From an uncultured Holdemanella sp. (GTDB taxonomy: Bacteria > Bacillota_I > Bacilli_A > Erysipelotrichales > Erysipelotrichaceae): DNA of 39,650 nucleotides. The position numbers and the translations under genes are program-made. This document shows positions 32,014-39,650 of this stretch, one piece after another (within the stretch, counting starts at the first letter, position 1; every line of letters begins with the position of its first letter). Under the pieces are notes generated by a model. It ran no database searches. It had not been told where the DNA came from and saw only the letters and a program-made list of their open reading frames with translations. The DNA lies in contig NZ_CAKVMR010000014.1 of NCBI RefSeq assembly GCF_934772795.1, positions 1-39,650 on the forward strand, given 5' to 3'.

Positions 32014-34323
32014 TTAAGGATACAATATTATCATCTCGTTGTCTTTACCAAATGAAACTTCTCCTAGTAAAATATTACGAATCATTGCCTTTTTGATAGA
32101 TTTTTCCATATCTCTAAAAGAAAGTCTTGCCTCCCTTTGGTATTCATATAAAAGATTACGCTGTGCTGTAGAACGACCAGAAATGGCTGCCTGTAACTGC
32201 TGCAAGTAGTCAACCTCTTCAATCCAACCATCATCTAAGGCTTTTAATGTACAAAGACGACAATATTCTGGGAAACGATCGCCTAATAATTGTTTCTTAT
32301 TCATGAACGCAAATTTCGAGTATTTAATTAAATAATCTTTTTTATTTTTCACATCCATATCCAACTCTTGTAGTCGATATGATAAATTGTCTAGAATATA
32401 ACGATGTATCTCAAAAGAATCTAGCTTTTTATTTGAACTTATATAATTTTTGACATTATCCTCACAAATCATAAGAAGATTTTTTTCATTTAAGTTCTTT
32501 CCATCTAATAAATCATTACGAGTTTTATACATAATCGTTCTTTGGCGTTGCATAACACTATCGTAATTTACTGAATTTTTTCTTTGGAAAGCAGAAGACT
32601 CATCCTTTATTTTTTGACATTTGTTTATTAAATGCTTAATTTTTCTTTTTGAAATATATTTACCTTTATCAATATATTTTTCTAAGAAATCCTCACCTAA
32701 AATTGTACATACATCATCCTCTAATGAAGTATAGAAAATTGATACGCCTGGTTCACCCTGACGTCCTGCACGACCTCTTGCCTGTCTTTCATCACGTGTA
32801 TTACTCATTCGACCAATTCCTAATACACATAAACCACCAAGTTCTTTAACACCCGGACCCAAATGAATATCCGTACCACGACCAGCCATACTTGTAGCCA
32901 CTGTCACGACATTTTTCTGACCAGCTTCTTTAATAATTTCCGCTTCCCAGAACGCATTATTCGCATTCAATACACTATGCTCAATATTTTCTTGCACCAA
33001 TAATTTTGACAACATTTCCGTATCCGAAATCAATGATGCGATCAATAACACAGGCTGTCCTGTTTTATGTCTTTTTACCGTTTCTTTGATTACCGCATCA
33101 AATTGTTCTTCACTCGTTTTAAAATACTTATCCGGCACATCTTTACGGATCATAGGCTTTCTTGGCGGTATAACAATTACACGTTTATGATAAACTTCTA
33201 AAAGTTCATCTTTCCCATCCGCAATTGTTCCACTCATACCTGCCATTTTAGGAAATAAGTTAAATAAATTTTGATATGTGATTGAAGCTACTGAACGCTG
33301 TTCCTGACTGATCTTTAAATGTTCTTTTTCTTCAATCGCTTGGTGAGATCCACCACGAAGTTTCATACCATTCATCTTACGTCCCGTACTCTTATCTAGT
33401 AATACGATTTCACCTTTATCAGTTACTACATAATCTACATCCTTATCCATTAAATAATGAGCTCTTAAGGCCAATACGACATGTCTCAAAATATCAAAGT
33501 TTTCCTTACTGTATAAATTATCTATACGAAAGTAACGCTTCGCATATTCAATACCAGCCTTAGTTAACCAAACCTTTTTATCTTCTATAATGTAGTGCTC
33601 ATCTTCTATAAGTGTAGTCACAAAAAAATCTGTTAATCCATATAGATTAGATTGTACCCTAGGAGATCCTGAAATAACTAAAGGCATACTTGCACTATCC
33701 AATAATACCGAATCTGCTTCATCTATAATAATAAAATTAAAATCTCGCATAAAACGATCTTCTTTAGAATGTACTAAGTTATTTAATAAATAATCAAAAC
33801 CTAGTGCACCATGTGTTGTATATACAATATCTGCTGCATATATTTCTTTTTTTTGATTATTGTCTAAATGTTCGTTTGTATCTCGAGTAACTCCTGCTGT
33901 TACACTTAAACCCAAAAACTTATAAACCTGTCCCATCTCTTTGGCATCACGAATCGCAAGGTATTCATTGGCCGTAACTAAGATTGTACTTTCACCAGTT
34001 AATCCATTTAAGTATAAAGGTAACGTTGCCGTTAAAGTCTTTCCTTCACCCGTATTCATTTCGCATAAATAACACAAATGAAGGGCTATTCCGCCCAAAA
34101 TTTGAACATCAAAAGGAAACATACCTAATACGCGATAATCGGCCTCACAACATACCGCAAACGCCTCAGGAAGAATATCTTCAGTTGTTTCTCCGGCTTT
34201 TAATCTTTTTTTAAATTCAATCGTCTTATTTCGAAGTTCAAAATCACTTAAATTCTTAACAAACTTAATTTCTTCTTTTACCTTATCAAAAAGGAAGTTA
34301 ATTTTTTTATCCATCTTACGCAT
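32014..34323 (-). CDS. secA2: Accessory Sec ATPase SecA2
   Basis: SecA2 is the ATPase that drives the glycosylated adhesin through SecY2. The 769-residue protein has Walker A at residues 89-98 (MNTGEGKTLT), the DEAD-like Walker B IIIDEADSVLL, a PPXD-like region, the VATSMAGRGTDI and RQARGRAGRQG helicase motifs of NBD2, and the scaffold segment RQRTIMYKTR. It is shorter than housekeeping SecA (about 840 residues) and lacks the C-terminal zinc-binding CxCxSG tail, as is typical for SecA2 of SRR systems. I keep the first ATG because AGAGGA precedes it at normal spacing. It overlaps the end of asp3 by 8 bp. Confidence 0.96.
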   Translation of the reverse strand: MRKMDKKINFLFDKVKEEIKFVKNLSDFELRNKTIEFKKRLKAGETTEDILPEAFAVCCEADYRVLGMFPFDVQILGGIALHLCYLCEMNTGEGKTLTATLPLYLNGLTGESTILVTANEYLAIRDAKEMGQVYKFLGLSVTAGVTRDTNEHLDNNQKKEIYAADIVYTTHGALGFDYLLNNLVHSKEDRFMRDFNFIIIDEADSVLLDSASMPLVISGSPRVQSNLYGLTDFFVTTLIEDEHYIIEDKKVWLTKAGIEYAKRYFRIDNLYSKENFDILRHVVLALRAHYLMDKDVDYVVTDKGEIVLLDKSTGRKMNGMKLRGGSHQAIEEKEHLKISQEQRSVASITYQNLFNLFPKMAGMSGTIADGKDELLEVYHKRVIVIPPRKPMIRKDVPDKYFKTSEEQFDAVIKETVKRHKTGQPVLLIASLISDTEMLSKLLVQENIEHSVLNANNAFWEAEIIKEAGQKNVVTVATSMAGRGTDIHLGPGVKELGGLCVLGIGRMSNTRDERQARGRAGRQGEPGVSIFYTSLEDDVCTILGEDFLEKYIDKGKYISKRKIKHLINKCQKIKDESSAFQRKNSVNYDSVMQRQRTIMYKTRNDLLDGKNLNEKNLLMICEDNVKNYISSNKKLDSFEIHRYILDNLSYRLQELDMDVKNKKDYLIKYSKFAFMNKKQLLGDRFPEYCRLCTLKALDDGWIEEVDYLQQLQAAISGRSTAQRNLLYEYQREARLSFRDMEKSIKKAMIRNILLGEVSFGKDNEMIILYP

Positions 34324-34759
34324 TCAAATCCTCTTCCCTTTCTGTAATCACAAAAGAATGAAAATGCATCTTAGTACCACCTGCATTAATCAGCTGCACA
34401 CGATAGCTATATGTCTTTAAAGGACACTTAAAATCCATTTCTGGTTCACGAATGATAAGTGTACCCGCCTCATTTTCATAGCGGTCATAAAATACCATTC
34501 GAATTAAATACGATTCAAAACCACTCATATTTACCTGGATATGATAAGAACTCTCTCCATCAATAATAGGTAATGATGGTTCTGTTCTCATCATCTGGTA
34601 GTTTACCTTAGAATACCATTCCTTTATAACGGTTCCAGGAGGCATCAATTCATTTTCAAATTCAATATCTTCACGAGAATGAAACCAGATCTTAGATCCA
34701 TAAAGATAAGTTCCAAAAGTATCTTCATTCCATACTACTTTCCAAGCCTTATTCTTCAT
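34316..34759 (-). CDS. asp3: Accessory Sec system protein Asp3
   Basis: Asp3 forms a complex with Asp1 and Asp2 that binds SRR adhesin and SecA2 and is needed for export. The 147-residue protein matches the family in length and in its beta-sandwich, carbohydrate-binding-like makeup: MMRTEPSLPIIDGE, YHIQVNMSGFESYLIRMVFY, then KMHFHSFVI near the end. A GAGGTG RBS precedes the ATG. It overlaps asp2 by 11 bp and secA2 by 8 bp, so translation of all three is coupled. Confidence 0.9.
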   Translation of the reverse strand: MKNKAWKVVWNEDTFGTYLYGSKIWFHSREDIEFENELMPPGTVIKEWYSKVNYQMMRTEPSLPIIDGESSYHIQVNMSGFESYLIRMVFYDRYENEAGTLIIREPEMDFKCPLKTYSYRVQLINAGGTKMHFHSFVITEREEDLNA

Positions 34760-36260
34760 TCAAATCACCTCGTTTAAAATCTTTTTCTAAGATATCATCA
34801 TATTGATTTTTAAACCACGCAACAATACTATACGTATCATCGTTGTGCCTTCCATGAACACCCTTACCAATAATTTCTACACCAACATCATCAATATGAG
34901 AAATCAAACGATTATAAGCCGTCATATCATAATCATCTTCTAACATATAAGACACAATAAATTTAGTTTGAGACCAATCCGTTTGATCGAACAAATCCCA
35001 AAAGCGATGATTCAATGAATCAATTGATTTATCACTCATATCTCCGTGATTCTTCACTAAAACATCTAATGAAGTAGGAAAACCTCCAGGTCTAGAAATA
35101 CGTTCGTTTTTAGCAATATCTCCTAAACTAGCCAATGGTTTACCTAATAAAATCGCATGTGGCCTTAATTTACAACCATTATATAAAGCTCCAAAGGTTC
35201 CCATAGAAAGTCCAGATAAAACAAGTTGAGAGCGATCAAATCCAAGTTGATTTAAACAATCTTCAATACCCGAAACAATATAATCTTCATATTCTTTATC
35301 GCCTAAATAAAAGGCTCCACCCTCTAAACGAGCTTCAGATATCAACAAAAATGGAGCACCAAATTTTCTCATCATATAATAGCCTTCAAAACCTTCCTGC
35401 GTTTTATATCCACTAAAATACACATTTAAAGGTGGCTTTAGATCACCCGGATCAAAATACATAAATACTTCTTCTCTTTTTGAAGTCACAAAACGCATTC
35501 CACCAGGCAAAAAAGTTCCATATTTTTTTCGTGAATGACGATCATGTAATCCAACAATTTTTAATCTTCCTTTACCCTTAGCAAGCAAAGAAATAAAGAC
35601 CATTCCATCCATCTTCTCTTCAGAAACATAGACTATCTCATTTAAATCTTCTTCTGAATATATCCATCTATTTTGTAAGGCTGAAACAGAACCAATTTCA
35701 AACTTTTCAATTTTTAACTTTATTGAAACTGAATCATCTTTTTCATATTCAAGCCAAAAATCAATTGTTTCACCTTTTCTTATAGGTACATTATATCGCC
35801 AAAAGGCAATTTGGTAGAAGTCATCGCCATAATCCCCATCTAAATCAACTCCTGTATATCCATTCCAAAAAACCTTTCCTTTAAAACTTTTTGAAATAGC
35901 TAAAGAATGTGGATTGAATTTTTCTCCATATGTATAGGAAAAGAATAGCTGAATATCTTTATCCAAAAAATTTTGAAAAGATTCTTCACTTATTTTAGTT
36001 GCTTTTCTTGAAACAAAGATCCATTTTGTCCATGATTCAATACGAATTGAATCAAGTATAAACATTGTATATGCACGTATTTTTTTTTGAAGAATATACG
36101 CCTCTTTTTCTTTAATATTACGGCTTAAAAGACATACATCATACCCTTTTTCTTCAGCATCATCCAAATCATTTACATAATTCCAAGTTACTATATCAGG
36201 AACATGAAGCTTTAAACTTAAATCTTCATTCCCCACTTGTAAAACACTAATCTTGTTCAA
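34749..36260 (-). CDS. asp2: Accessory Sec system glycan-modifying protein Asp2
   Basis: Asp2 is required for export and also acetylates GlcNAc residues on the adhesin. The 503-residue protein has a beta-rich N-terminal part and a C-terminal alpha/beta-hydrolase domain with nucleophile elbow LSGLSMGTFGALYNG (Ser352). An acidic residue in MLEDDYD (Glu441 or Asp442) and His472 in GKGVHGRHNDD are placed as in the streptococcal catalytic triad (as I recall, Ser362, Glu452, His482), so the enzyme looks active. The start is a TTG, with the nearest GGAG about 12 bases upstream, suggesting weak or coupled initiation. It overlaps asp1 by 14 bp. Confidence 0.92.
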   Translation of the reverse strand: MNKISVLQVGNEDLSLKLHVPDIVTWNYVNDLDDAEEKGYDVCLLSRNIKEKEAYILQKKIRAYTMFILDSIRIESWTKWIFVSRKATKISEESFQNFLDKDIQLFFSYTYGEKFNPHSLAISKSFKGKVFWNGYTGVDLDGDYGDDFYQIAFWRYNVPIRKGETIDFWLEYEKDDSVSIKLKIEKFEIGSVSALQNRWIYSEEDLNEIVYVSEEKMDGMVFISLLAKGKGRLKIVGLHDRHSRKKYGTFLPGGMRFVTSKREEVFMYFDPGDLKPPLNVYFSGYKTQEGFEGYYMMRKFGAPFLLISEARLEGGAFYLGDKEYEDYIVSGIEDCLNQLGFDRSQLVLSGLSMGTFGALYNGCKLRPHAILLGKPLASLGDIAKNERISRPGGFPTSLDVLVKNHGDMSDKSIDSLNHRFWDLFDQTDWSQTKFIVSYMLEDDYDMTAYNRLISHIDDVGVEIIGKGVHGRHNDDTYSIVAWFKNQYDDILEKDFKRGDLNEE

Positions 36261-37833
36261 CTTGCTTCATAACTCCCTTCCATTTACGAATTAAACTAGC
36301 CGTATTGTATTGCTTGCTTAACTCATATGAATAAATCATTGATTTATTCCAGTTCGTAATATTATCTAAATAATATGTTAGGCTTTTATATATTTCAGAA
36401 AGATCTTTGACTATAAATCCATTTTTTCCATGATGCACATATTGCGTTTTATGAGCAACGATTTGAGGAATTGCACTACTAATACATGAAATTTGTAAAT
36501 AAAGATCAGGTTGAGATGTGACATCCACTACAATACGCTGCTCTCGTATACATTTTGAAATACTTAATTCATCAACACATTGATCTACATAAAACTTAAT
36601 AGGTACTTTATTTTCTTCATCCAAATCAAACTCTGACTTATCATTTGTTTCTTTACGAGCTAATCTTTCATCCATTCCATTTGTTTTCAGAAATTGTTGT
36701 ACAAAGTTTAAAACAGAATCTACACGATTCCAATTTGCATTTCTTGTAAAGAAATGTACTCTAGCTGTTTCGTTCACTTCAAAATAGGTCATAAACACTA
36801 GAATCAAAGCTTCCAACTTAGATTGTTCAATCATATCAATTGGTACCAATATATTTTGTACTGTTAATTGTTGACTAATTCCAAAATCTACTCGTGTATC
36901 AAATGGTGTAATATCAACAATTGGAAGTCGTTTACCGATATATTTTTCAAATTCATGAATTTTAGATTTCGAATCAACTATACAATAATTTGTATTTTTA
37001 ATTAAAGTTTTTAATCGATCATCATCCACTAATTTTAAACGATTTTGGTAGAAAGATAGAATTGTCTTTTTGTTTAAAAATAATCTTTCTAATAAATTCT
37101 GATGAAGTGTATGCATTGCCAAACAGAAAATATCATTTTTTGATGTCATTTCATTTAAATAAATTGAAGATACTTCCTCAATCAACATTTCAACAGATGG
37201 ATAAGACAATGAATTCATTCTTATTCTTTGATTGTTTATCAAATAATAAGGATTTTCTGGATTTACCTCAATATGACCATCATTAATGAAACGGCACATC
37301 TTCCAATTTCCTTTTTCATCTAAATATTGTTCATATATAGGTGAATTCCCATCATAAATTGTCGTGCAAGATAAAAAACCACGGTCATCATAAATATTTT
37401 TACGAACTATAACTTCCTGTTGAAATAAATTAACTTCAATCATATTTCCATCTTCACCAAATTGAACCTCGGCATACTTATTATTATTTACATATGCCAA
37501 AATACAAAATGGAGTATAAATAAATTCTGTATGTTCAGGCCACATAAGATCATGATACGAAAGTATATCGACTTTTGTACGTTTGATTTCTTGTATCGCA
37601 TCAAAACAAGACCAATATGGTGCATGAAAAACACTTTGTCTATGAAGAAAATGGCGAAAATTAGGACAATAACTAAAATTTAAAATTTTATATTCCATTA
37701 TTTCATTTCGGTTAAACATCTGAATTTGTTTGACGCTATCATCAAATTCCGTCACCATTCTTCGTCTAAACCAATATTGTTCATTTTCTTTATATTCATT
37801 CTGATGATACCAGGAAGGCACAAAATAAATCAT
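36247..37833 (-). CDS. asp1: Accessory Sec system glycosyltransferase-like protein Asp1
   Basis: Asp1 is a GT-B-fold protein without known transferase activity that binds the adhesin and holds the Asp1-2-3 complex together. The 528-residue protein starts MIYFVPSWYHQNEYKENEQYW, typical of the family. It has the repeating beta segment YAEVQFGEDGNMIEVNLFQQ..GFLSCTTIYDGNSP (the same extended domain style as GtfA/GtfB) and a C-terminal half with ISSAIPQIVAHKTQYVHHGKNG, matching the family's degenerate nucleotide-sugar pocket. A strong GGAGG RBS precedes the ATG. It lies 12 bp after secY2 and overlaps asp2. Confidence 0.92.
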   Translation of the reverse strand: MIYFVPSWYHQNEYKENEQYWFRRRMVTEFDDSVKQIQMFNRNEIMEYKILNFSYCPNFRHFLHRQSVFHAPYWSCFDAIQEIKRTKVDILSYHDLMWPEHTEFIYTPFCILAYVNNNKYAEVQFGEDGNMIEVNLFQQEVIVRKNIYDDRGFLSCTTIYDGNSPIYEQYLDEKGNWKMCRFINDGHIEVNPENPYYLINNQRIRMNSLSYPSVEMLIEEVSSIYLNEMTSKNDIFCLAMHTLHQNLLERLFLNKKTILSFYQNRLKLVDDDRLKTLIKNTNYCIVDSKSKIHEFEKYIGKRLPIVDITPFDTRVDFGISQQLTVQNILVPIDMIEQSKLEALILVFMTYFEVNETARVHFFTRNANWNRVDSVLNFVQQFLKTNGMDERLARKETNDKSEFDLDEENKVPIKFYVDQCVDELSISKCIREQRIVVDVTSQPDLYLQISCISSAIPQIVAHKTQYVHHGKNGFIVKDLSEIYKSLTYYLDNITNWNKSMIYSYELSKQYNTASLIRKWKGVMKQVEQD

Positions 37834-37845
37834 AACGTAAACCTC

Positions 37846-39030
37846 CTATACAAATGGCTTATATGAATCAAAATCATGATAAGCACGAATTTCTAAATAA
37901 ATATTACATATAAATCCTGAAAGTAACATAAATGTTGTAGGAAGCATTGCGACAGTTGGATCGACAATCCCATTAAATTGTAAATACGCACAAAGAATTA
38001 AACATCCACATACAATTGCTCCACTAACACAACTTAATAATAAAACCCACTTACGGATATAACGACGCGTTGGTTTTCCTGCAGGTACATTTACAATACT
38101 ATCTCCACTTTGAAGAAGATCTTCCGATAAATCTTTCGGATTCACAAATAATAAACTTAATAAAATAGTAAACACGAACATCATAACAATATATATTCGC
38201 ATACCAAATACAGTAGACATGTTTAAGTTCTCATATAAAAAATTTATAGTCGCAGTCTGGTGATAATGATGAATAATGCCAATGATAAGTTGAGGAATCA
38301 TATAGATACCAGAACCAAACATCAAAGCCATGAAACCAACTGGATTGTATTTTATTGCCAAATAATTCTTTTCTGCATGCACATTATGTACAGATACTCT
38401 TTGAAGAGGAATTTTCTTTTCATGCATTTCCATAAAAATCATTATGATAACCATCACAAGTGAAATCAACAATGGAATTCTCAAATCTACAAATGTAGAC
38501 TTTGTTAAAGTTCGAATTAATGTTTCAAACATATTGACAACTATAATTGGTGCAAAGCCTCCAACTCCATATTTTTTATTATTTATTAGTAAGTATTGTG
38601 CAATACTTGCACCCGCCATTAATTCAAAAACAGCTAGTATAATACTTGTTAAATTACGATTTACATACGTTAATTCCAAAGCATAAAAAATAGATTGTAT
38701 AAGTGCAATAATAAAACATAACCCAGTAATCCAGTAATTCATTGCTTTAGGAGAAGTACGCATTTTCGCTTCTTTCGTTCTCATAGCAAAAAGAATAGAA
38801 ACAATTAAACTAGCTGTAATATATGGTGAAATACCTAAACTCATCACATAACATTTCTTTCCTGCACCACTAATAGCCATCGTTAATATTGCATCTAAAT
38901 CCAAGCTTAAATTATCATAAACATTCATATCAATACCATTTAAAGGAATACGATGACATAAAAAATAAATCACAACTATAACAATTGAAAAAAGACATCT
39001 ATTTCTAACCAAATTTGTCTTTTCCTTCAT
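37846..39030 (-). CDS. secY2: Accessory Sec translocon channel SecY2
   Basis: SecY2 is the ten-helix membrane pore dedicated to the SRR adhesin. The protein is 394 residues from the ATG at 39030, which has GGGAG at 8-base spacing; earlier in-frame starts (TTG 39045, ATG 39036) are too close to that RBS. It shows helix 1 CLFSIVIVVIYFLCHRIPL, the plug-region GAGKKCYVMSLGISPYITASLIV, and the conserved FNGIVDPTVAMLPTTFMLLSG near the C-terminus. It is shorter than housekeeping SecY (about 430), as usual for SecY2. It is the first gene after the adhesin terminator. Confidence 0.93.
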   Translation of the reverse strand: MKEKTNLVRNRCLFSIVIVVIYFLCHRIPLNGIDMNVYDNLSLDLDAILTMAISGAGKKCYVMSLGISPYITASLIVSILFAMRTKEAKMRTSPKAMNYWITGLCFIIALIQSIFYALELTYVNRNLTSIILAVFELMAGASIAQYLLINNKKYGVGGFAPIIVVNMFETLIRTLTKSTFVDLRIPLLISLVMVIIMIFMEMHEKKIPLQRVSVHNVHAEKNYLAIKYNPVGFMALMFGSGIYMIPQLIIGIIHHYHQTATINFLYENLNMSTVFGMRIYIVMMFVFTILLSLLFVNPKDLSEDLLQSGDSIVNVPAGKPTRRYIRKWVLLLSCVSGAIVCGCLILCAYLQFNGIVDPTVAMLPTTFMLLSGFICNIYLEIRAYHDFDSYKPFV

Positions 39031-39043
39031 AAACATCACTCCC

Positions 39044-39085
39044 AAATAAAAATAACAGTAACTAAAAATTAGCTACTGTTATTTT
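39044..39085 (-). terminator. Terminator between the SRR adhesin and secY2
   Basis: A 12-bp perfect stem (39049-39060 with 39074-39085) has an inner 3-bp stem and, on the minus strand, a T-rich tail. It would limit read-through from the adhesin gene into secY2. Confidence 0.82.
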
Positions 39086-39098
39086 ATCATTATTTTAT

Positions 39099-39650
39099 TT
39101 ATTTATCTTCTTTTTCTTTAGAAGCATCGTTTCTTTCTTTTGAGGCATCGTTTCTTGCCTTTTTAGAAGCATGTGCATTTGCCAATGAAACTAATGCACC
39201 AACGATTGGTACCCAAGACCACCATACTCTATGAGTTACATCCAATGTTGATTTAGGCATTTTTTCTTTTTCGATTGTTTCTTCCTTAGCCTTAGGAGTT
39301 ACATCATCCTCTACAGTTTCTTCCTCACTAACTCTTGGAGCTACTTGTAAAGGAGCACGTGTATTATCAATCGCAATACGGTTGTATGATACTGCACCAC
39401 CAGTAGTGCTTGAAGCAATGCTTGAAGACATTGATGCACTTTCACTAGTAGATTCACTTGTACTTGTACTCAATGATTCACTAGTTGAATCACTTAGACT
39501 TGTTGAATCACTTAAGCTTGTTGAATCAGAAGTAATTGTACTTAGAGAATCGCTAGTTGAAGTTGATCCAGAAGTACTTGTACTCAATGAATCGCTTGTT
39601 GAAGTTGAGTCTGATGTACTAGTGCTTAATGAGTCACTTGTAGATGTTGA
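39099..39650 (-). CDS. Serine-rich-repeat adhesin, C-terminal end (partial; gene runs off the window)
   Basis: The last 183 residues of an SRR glycoprotein are present, the likely cargo of the accessory Sec system; the start is beyond the right edge. The visible part is a long Ser/Thr/Asp tract with a 14-residue repeat (STSTSDSLSTSTSD type), then SSTTGGAVSYNRIAIDNTRA, an acidic/Lys linker (SEEETVEDDVTPKAKEETIE), a hydrophobic segment VWWSWVPIVGALVSLA, and a long charged tail with RNDASKE twice. A canonical LPXTG is missing; the nearest is MPKST, about 14 residues before the hydrophobic segment. The tail after the helix (about 24 residues) is much longer than the few basic residues of sortase substrates. 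Serines here are the expected O-GlcNAc sites of GtfA/GtfB. Confidence 0.9.
   Translation of the reverse strand, partial: STSTSDSLSTSTSDSTSTSDSLSTSTSGSTSTSDSLSTITSDSTSLSDSTSLSDSTSESLSTSTSESTSESASMSSSIASSTTGGAVSYNRIAIDNTRAPLQVAPRVSEEETVEDDVTPKAKEETIEKEKMPKSTLDVTHRVWWSWVPIVGALVSLANAHASKKARNDASKERNDASKEKEDK
39525..39650 (-). repeat. 42-bp tandem repeats coding the SRR region
   Basis: Three successive 42-bp units (39650-39609, 39608-39567, 39566-39525) encode variants of STSTSDSLSTSTSD. They continue beyond the window edge. Shorter DSTSLS repeats follow toward 39480. Confidence 0.8.

Noticed and set aside
39031..39045. Earlier TTG or ATG start for SecY2
   Set aside because: Both overlap or crowd the GGGAG ribosome-binding site; the ATG at 39030 has normal spacing.
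39480..39650. Regular short repeats that could suggest a CRISPR array
   Set aside because: The repeats are tandem 42-bp units without unique spacers and encode an in-frame Ser/Thr-rich protein tract.

Overview
The window is low-GC Bacillota DNA from an anaerobic, fermentative bacterium. Pyruvate:ferredoxin oxidoreductase, U32 tRNA-modification proteins, TypA, a DUF212/YuiD protein, an accessory Sec (SecA2/SecY2) system and a serine-rich-repeat (SRR) adhesin all fit. The combination suggests an Erysipelotrichia-like, possibly oral or gut, species; that placement is inference and I cannot name a species. Most genes lie on the minus strand. No rRNA, tRNA or CRISPR array was seen.

Layout. 1-550: broken mobile debris, namely a DUF4143-type ATPase gene cut inside its P-loop next to IS-like terminal repeats, and an ISL3 transposase tail. 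590-3005: an operon of a HprK/PEPCK-like P-loop protein and a BAX-inhibitor-1 membrane protein. 3100-6872: an operon of two U32 (TrhP-like) proteins and proS. 7035-7609: a mazEF toxin-antitoxin pair with a palindromic operator. 7631-14362: HAD phosphatase, DmpA-like P1 peptidase, nifJ and pgi, most with a clear terminator. 14452-16534: a DUF212 protein, Nfu and a MATE exporter.

16417-19542 is a variable defence/toxin locus between the MATE exporter and an alpha/beta hydrolase. An Abi_2/AbiF-type HEPN gene and a convergent, independently promoted small structured RNA sit between a 140-bp duplication of the MATE 3' end and a 54-bp duplication of the hydrolase-end/fic-start junction. The second unit carries a Fic protein whose catalytic His is replaced by Tyr. 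The arrangement looks like two alleles of one cassette site joined in tandem.

19652-21481 is typA. 21500-24060 is a graveyard of IS3-like and DUF6431 fragments around a RhuM-family gene, with structured repeats. 24067-27245 holds DUF2207 and LemA membrane proteins and a secreted 3D-domain cell-wall protein.

27446-39650 (minus) is an accessory Sec/SRR-glycoprotein locus: SRR adhesin C-terminus, secY2, asp1, asp2, asp3, secA2, gtfA, gtfB, a newly spotted 56-aa two-helix protein in the asp4/asp5 position, and a GT2-methyltransferase-like fusion. GtfA/GtfB should start O-glycosylation of the adhesin, Asp1-3 modify and deliver it, SecA2/SecY2 export it, and the terminal GT2 protein probably extends or trims the glycan. 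The adhesin lacks a canonical LPXTG sorting signal.
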